From assembly GCA_036971475.1 (NCBI GenBank), contig JBAIZL010000063.1:1903790-1967789 (forward strand): a stretch of DNA of 64,000 nt. The letters are read 5' to 3'. Positions 57,701-64,000 of the stretch are shown here, piece after piece. Every line of letters starts with the position of its first letter. The first letter of the stretch is position 1. A program made the position numbers and the translations under genes. The notes beneath the pieces are model-generated. The model was not told where the DNA came from, searched no databases, and saw only the letters and a program-made list of their open reading frames with translations. Source of the stretch: Prosapia bicincta (lineage: Eukaryota; Arthropoda; Insecta; Hemiptera; Cercopidae).

Positions 57701-60238
57701 ATGTACAGCATTGTTACTTACAAAGCCTATGGCAGTTACTTACTATGTTCATGATTTTTACTTAGTGTGTACATGACTGTAACCTACTATGTACAGCATT
57801 GTTATTTATAAAGCCCATGGCAAGTACTATGTTCGTGATTGTTACTTAGTTAGTACATAACTGTTACCTACTATGTACAGCATTGTTACTTACTAAGCCC
57901 GTGGCAGTTACTTACTACGTTCATGATTGTTACTTAGTAAGTACAGGAATATTACCTACTATGTACAGCATTGTTACTTATAGAGCCCATGGCAGTTACA
58001 TACTATGTTCATGATTGTTACTTAGTAAGTACACGACTGTTACCTACTATGTACAGCATTGTTACTTATAAAGCTCATGGCAGTTACTTCCTATGTTCAT
58101 GATTGTTACTTAGTAAGTACAGCACTATTACCTACTATGTACAGCATTGTTACTTGTAAAGCCCATGGCAGTTACTTTGTTCATGTTTGTTACGTAGTAA
58201 GTACATGACGGTTACCTACTATGTACAGCATTGTTACTTACAATGCACATGGCAGTTACTTACTATGTTCATGATTTTTACTTAGTGAGTACATGACTGT
58301 AACCTACTATGTACAGCATTGTTATTTATAAAGTCCATGGCAAGTACTATGTTCATGATTGTTACTTAGTAAGTACATGACTGTTACCTACTATGTACAG
58401 CATTGTTACTTACTAAGCCCGTGGCAGTTACTTACTACGTTCATGATTGTTACTTAGTAAGTACAGCACTATTACCTACTATGTACAGCATTGTTACTTA
58501 TAAAGCCCATAGCAGTTACTATGTGCATGCTTGTTTCTTAGTAAGTACATGACGGTTACCTACTATGTACAGCATTGTTAATTATAAAGCCCATGGCAGT
58601 TACTTACTATGTTCATGATTGTAACTTAGTAAGTACATGACGGTTACCCACTATTTACAGCATTGTTGCATATAAAGCTCATGGCAGTTACTTACTATGT
58701 TCATGATTTTTACTTAGTGAGTACATGACTGTAACCTACTATATACAGCATTGTTACTTATACAGTCCATGGCACTTGCTTACTATGTTCATGATTGTTA
58801 CTTAGTAAGTAGAGCACTATTACCTAATATGTACAGCATGGTTTCTTATAAAGCCCATGGCAATTACTTTGTTCATGTTCGTTACTTAGTAAGTACATGA
58901 CGGTTACCTACTATGTACAGCATTGTTACTTACAAAGCACATGGCAGTTACTTACTATATTCATGATTTTTACTTAATGAGTACATGACTGTAACCTACA
59001 ATGTACAGCATTGTTATTTATAAAGTCCATGGCAAGTACTATGTTCATGATTGTTACTTCGTAAGTACATGACTGTTACCTACTATGTACAGCTTTGTTA
59101 CTTACTAAGCCCGTGGCAGTTACTTACTACGTTCATGATTGTTACTTAGTAAGTACAGCACTATTACCTACTATGTACAGCATTGTTACTTATAAAGCCC
59201 ATAGCAGTTACTATGTTCATGCTTGTTTCTTAGTAAGTACATGACGGTTACCTACTATGTACAGCATTGTTACTTATACAGCCCATGGCAGTTACTTACT
59301 ATGTTCATGATTGTTACTTAGTAAGTACATGACGATTACCTACTATGTACAGCATTGTTACTTATAAAGCCCATGGCAGGTACTTACTATGTTCATGATT
59401 GTTACTTAGTGAGTACATGACTGATACCTACTATGTACAGCGTTCTTACTTATGCAGCCCATGGCAGTTACTTACTATGTTCATGATTGTTACTTAGTAA
59501 GTACATGACGATTACCTACTATGTACAGCATTGTTACTTATAAAGCCCATGGCAGGTACTTACTATGTTCATGATTGTTACTTAGTGAGTACATGACTGA
59601 TACCTACTATGTACAGCGTTCTTACTTATGCAGCCCATGGCAGTTACTTACTATGTTCATGATTGTTACTTAGTAAGTACAATACTATTACCTACTATGT
59701 ACAGCATTGTTACTTATAAAGCCCATGGCAGGTACTTACTATGTTCATGATTGTTACTTAGTGAGTACATGACTGATACTTACTATGTACAGCGTTGTTA
59801 CTTATACAGCCCATGGCAGTTACTTACTATGTTCATGATTGTTATTTAGTAGGTACAATACTATTACCTACTATGTACAGCATTGTTACTTATAAAGCCC
59901 ATGGCAGTTACTTTGTTCATGTTTGTTACTAAGTAAGTACAGGACTGTTATCTACTGTGTACAGCATTGTTACTTATAAAGCACATGGCAGTTACTATTT
60001 TCATTATTGTTACTTAGTAAGTACAGGACTGTTACCTACTATGAACAGCATTGTCACTTATAGAGCCCATGGCAGTTACTTCCTATGTTTATGATTGTTA
60101 CTTAGTAACTCCATGACTGTTACCTACTATGTACAGCATTGTTACTTATAAAGCCCATAGGAGTTACTATGTTCATGATTGTAACTTAGTAAGTACATGA
60201 CGGTTACCTACTATGTACAGCATTGTTACTTATAAAGC
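51739..60238 (+). repeat. Satellite super-repeat, copy 2 (8,500 bp)
   Basis: Same content as 43,411-51,738 but 172 bp longer, because the sub-block near 59,330-59,690 has one extra pair of 88-bp units (less a 4-bp deletion elsewhere). Markers 54,407 and 62,907 are 8,500 bp apart. Confidence 0.85.
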
Positions 60239-63200
60239 CCATGGCAGGTACCTACTATGTACAGCATTGTTACTTATAAAGCCCATGGTAGTTACTTACT
60301 ATGTTCATGATTGTAACTTAGTAAGTACATGACGGTTAACCACTATGTACAGCATTGTTGCTTATAAAGCTCATGGCAGTTACTTACTATGTTCATGATT
60401 TTTAATTAGTGAGTACATGACAGTAACCTAGTATGTACAGCATTGTTATTTATAAAGCCCATGGCAAGTATTATGTTCATGATTGTTTCTTAGTTAGTAC
60501 ATGACGGTTACCTACTATGTACAGCAATGTTACTTATAAAGCCCATGGCAGTTACTTACTATGTTCATGATTGTTACTTAGTAAGTACATGACCGTTACC
60601 TACTATGTACAGCATTGTTACTTACAAAGCCCATGGCAGTTACTTACTATGTTCATGATTCTTACTTAGTGAGTACATGACTGTAACTTACTATGTACAG
60701 CATTGTTACTTATGAAGCCCATGGCAGTTACTATTTTCATTATTGTTACTTAGTAAGTACAGGACTGTTACCTACTATGTACAGCATTGTCACATATAGA
60801 GCCCATTGCAGTTACTTCCTATGTTCATGATTGTTACTTAGGAAGTACAGCACAATTACAAACTATGCACAGCATTGTTACTTATAAAGCCCATAGCAGT
60901 TACTATGTTCATGCTTGTTTCTTAGTAAGTACATGACGGTTACCTACTATGTACAGCATTGTTACTTATAAAGCCCATGGCAGGTACTTACTATGTTCAT
61001 TATTGTTACATAGTGAGTACATGACTGATACCTACTATGTACAGCGTTCTTACTTATGCAGCCCATGGCAGTTACTTACTATGTTCATGATTGTAACTTA
61101 GTAAGTACATGACGGTTACCTACTATGTACAGCATTGTTACTTACAAAGCCTATGGCAGTTACTTACTATGTTCATGATTTTTACTTAGTGTGTACATGA
61201 CTGTAACCTACTATGTACAGCATTGTTATTTATAAAGCCCATGGCAAGTACTATGTTCGTGATTGTTACTTAGTTAGTACATAACTGTTACCTACTATGT
61301 ACAGCATTGTTACTTACTAAGCCCGTGGCAGTTACTTACTACGTTCATGATTGTTACTTAGTAAGTACAGGAATATTACCTACTATGTACAGCATTGTTA
61401 CTTATAGAGCCCATGGCAGTTACATACTATGTTCATGATTGTTACTTAGTAAGTACACGACTGTTACCTACTATGTACAGCATTGTTACTTATAAAGCTC
61501 ATGGCAGTTACTTCCTATGTTCATGATTGTTACTTAGTAAGTACAGCACTATTACCTACTATGTACAGCATTGTTACTTGTAAAGCCCATGGCAGTTACT
61601 TTGTTCATGTTTGTTACGTAGTAAGTACATGACGGTTACCTACTATGTACAGCATTGTTACTTACAATGCACATGGCAGTTACTTACTATGTTCATGATT
61701 TTTACTTAGTGAGTACATGACTGTAACCTACTATGTACAGCATTGTTATTTATAAAGTCCATGGCAAGTACTATGTTCATGATTGTTACTTAGTAAGTAC
61801 ATGACTGTTACCTACTATGTACAGCATTGTTACTTACTAAGCCCGTGGCAGTTACTTACTACGTTCATGATTGTTACTTAGTAAGTACAGCACTATTACC
61901 TACTATGTACAGCATTGTTACTTATAAAGCCCATAGCAGTTACTATGTTCATGCTTGTTTCTTAGTAAGTACATGACGGTTACCTACTATGTACAGCATT
62001 GTTACTTATACAGCCCATGGCAGTTACTTATTATGTTCATGATTTTTACTTAGTAAGTACATGACGGTTACCTACTATGTACAGCATTGTTACGTATAAA
62101 GCCCATGGCAGGTAATTACTATGTTCATGATTGTTACTTAGTGAGTACATGTCTGATACCTACTATGTACAGCGTTGTTACGTATACAGCCCATGGCAGT
62201 TACTTACTATGTTGATGATTGTTATTTAGTAAGTACAATACTATTACCTACTATGTACAACATTGTTACTTATAAAGCCCATGGCAGTTACTTTGTTCAT
62301 GTTTGTTACTAAGTAAGTACAGGACTGTTATCTACTGTGTACAGCATTGTTACTTATAAAGCCCATGGCAGTTACTATTTTCATTATTGTTACTTAGTAA
62401 GTACAGGACTGTTACCTACTATGTACAGCATTGTCACTTATAGAGCCCATGGCAGTTACTTCCTATGTTTATGATTGTTGCTTAGTAACTACATGACTGT
62501 TACCTACTATGTACAGCATTGTTACTTATAAAGCCCATAGCAGTTACTATGTTCATGTTTGTTTCTTAGTAAGTACATGGCGGTTACCTACTATGTACAG
62601 CATTGTTACTTACAAAGCCCATGGCAGTTATTTACTATGTTCATGATTTTTACTTAGTGAGTACATGACTGTAACCTACTATGTATCGCATTGTTATTTA
62701 TAAAGCCCATGGCAAGTACTATGTTCATGATTGTTACTTAGTAAGTACATGACTGTTACCTACTATGTACAGCATTGATACTTACTAAGCCCGTGGCAGT
62801 TACTTACTACGTTCATGATTGTTACTTAGTAAGTACAGGACTATAAACTACTATGTACAGCATTGTGACTTATAGAGCCCATGGCAGTTACTTACTTTGT
62901 TCATGATTGTTACTTAGTAATTACATGACTGTTACCTACCTACTATGTACAGCATTGTTACTTTTAAAGCTCATGGCAGTTACTTACTGTGTTCATGATT
63001 GTTACTTAGTAAGTACAGCACTATTACCAACTATGTACAGCATTGTTACTAATAAAGCCCATAGCAGTTACTATGTTCATGCTTGTTTCTTAGTAAGAAC
63101 ATGACGGTTACCTACTATGTACAGCATTGTTACTTATAAAGCTCATGGCAGTTACTTACTATGTTCATGATTGTAACTTAGTAAGTACATGACGGTTACC

Positions 63201-64000
63201 TACTATGTACAGCATTGTTGCTTATAAAACTCATGTCAGTTACTTACTATGTTCATGATTTTTACTTAGTGAGTACATTTCTGTAACCTACTATGTACAG
63301 CATTGTTATTTATAAAGCCCATGGCAAGTATTATGTTCATGATTGTTTCTAAGTATGTACATGACGGTTACCTACTATGTACAGCATTGTTACTTATAAA
63401 GCCCATGGCAGTTACTTTCTATGTTCATGATTGTTACTTAGTAAGTACAATACTATTACCGACTATTTACAGCATTGTTACTTACAAAGCCCATGGCAGT
63501 TACTTACTATGTTCATGATTTTTACTTAGTAAGTACATGACTGTTACCTACTATGTACAGCATTGATACTTACTAAGCCCGTGGCAGTTACTTAGTACGT
63601 TCATGATTGTTACTTAGTAAGTACAGGACTATTACCTACTATGTACATCATTGTTACTTATAGAGCTCAGGGCAGTTACTTACTATGTTCATGATTGTTA
63701 CTTAGTAAGTACATGACTGTTACCTACTATGTACAGCATTGTTACTTATAAAGCTCATGGCAGTTACTTACTATGTTCATGATTGTTACTTAGTAAGTAC
63801 AGCACTATTACCAACTATGTACAGCATTGTTAATTATAAAGCCCATGGCAGTTACTTACTATGTTCATGATTGTAACTTAGTAAGTACATGACGGTTACC
63901 CACTATTTACAGCATTGTTGCATATAAAGCTCATGGCAGTTACTTACTATGTTCATGATTTTTACTTAGTGAGTACATGACTGTAACCTACTATATACAG
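60239..64000 (+). repeat. Satellite super-repeat, copy 3 (partial)
   Basis: Starts at the same junction and continues to the window end; 62,907 and 63,303 match 54,407 and 54,803 of copy 2. Confidence 0.85.

Larger units (their letters stand above)
35500..64000 (+). repeat. 88-bp satellite array built from four 22-bp monomers
   Basis: Continuous tandem array running off the window, about 325 units. The 88-bp unit is four 22-bp monomers that share a GTTACTTA or GTTACCTA start: A (GTTACTTACTATG...CATGATT), B (GTTACTTAGTAAG...CATGACT), C (GTTACCTACTATG...CAGCATT) and D (GTTACTTATAAAG...CATGGCA). A frequent 84-bp variant lacks four bases in A (GTTACTATG). The first complete monomer is type C at 35,500-35,521. 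Since 88 is not a multiple of three, the reading frames seen in it are by-products. Dyad motifs ACTTAGTAAGT, TGTACA and CCATGG recur in every unit. Confidence 0.98.

Noticed and set aside
36667..63518. Reading frames of 65-96 codons within the satellite (for example 40,724-41,014, 46,079-46,276, 54,407-54,604)
   Set aside because: They are translations of the 22/88-bp repeat. The unit length is not a multiple of three, and they recur only because the super-repeats are identical.
35500..64000. CRISPR-like array
   Set aside because: Contiguous tandem units without unique spacers, in a eukaryotic repeat context.

Overview
This window is AT-rich, gene-poor eukaryotic DNA, most likely from an arthropod and probably an insect. 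The evidence is the mix of mobile elements: Penelope-like elements (PLEs) with a GIY-YIG nuclease, a jockey-clade non-LTR reverse transcriptase, a Tc1/mariner-type helix-turn-helix remnant, a Ty3/gypsy LTR retrotransposon, a tRNA-derived SINE, long (TA)n tracts and a very long satellite. I find no host protein-coding gene, rRNA, intact tRNA or CRISPR array. It looks like pericentromeric or similar heterochromatin.

Layout. Positions 1 to about 34,200 form a mosaic of decayed elements with a large segmental duplication. Block 1 (1-9,711, continuing as 9,712-11,530) is collinear with block 2 (about 12,536-34,185). Shared order is: PLE remnant on the minus strand, (TA)n, SINE, a second inverted PLE fragment, repeat X, (TA)n, repeat Y, transposase remnant, start of a 160-bp tandem repeat, then after a divergent middle, repeat Z, inverted repeat X, a short 22-bp tandem array, repeat Z, a 30-bp minisatellite, repeat W with a hairpin, and another PLE remnant. 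A decayed jockey RT (11,650-12,600) lies at the junction. Most differences between the blocks sit at (TA)n tracts.

An 8.06-kb Ty3/gypsy element (14,230-22,292) is inserted in a (TA)n tract of block 2. Block 1 keeps the empty site near 1,218-1,267. Its 1.32-kb LTRs differ at only a handful of positions. It carries gag, protease, RT, RNase H and integrase and no env. It is broken by a TGA between gag and protease, two opposite frame changes in A-runs around the protease, and a TAA inside RNase H.

From 35,500 to the window end (28.5 kb, continuing beyond) is one tandem satellite. Its 88-bp unit is four diverged 22-bp repeats. The right part is organised as super-repeats of 8,328 and 8,500 bp. 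The left flank and the 22-bp motif match, in reverse complement, a mini-array of 3-5 repeats within a mobile-element-like sequence at 7,791-8,065 and 30,668-30,900. The satellite therefore appears to have grown out of a tandem array inside a transposable element. This is the most interesting system in the window.
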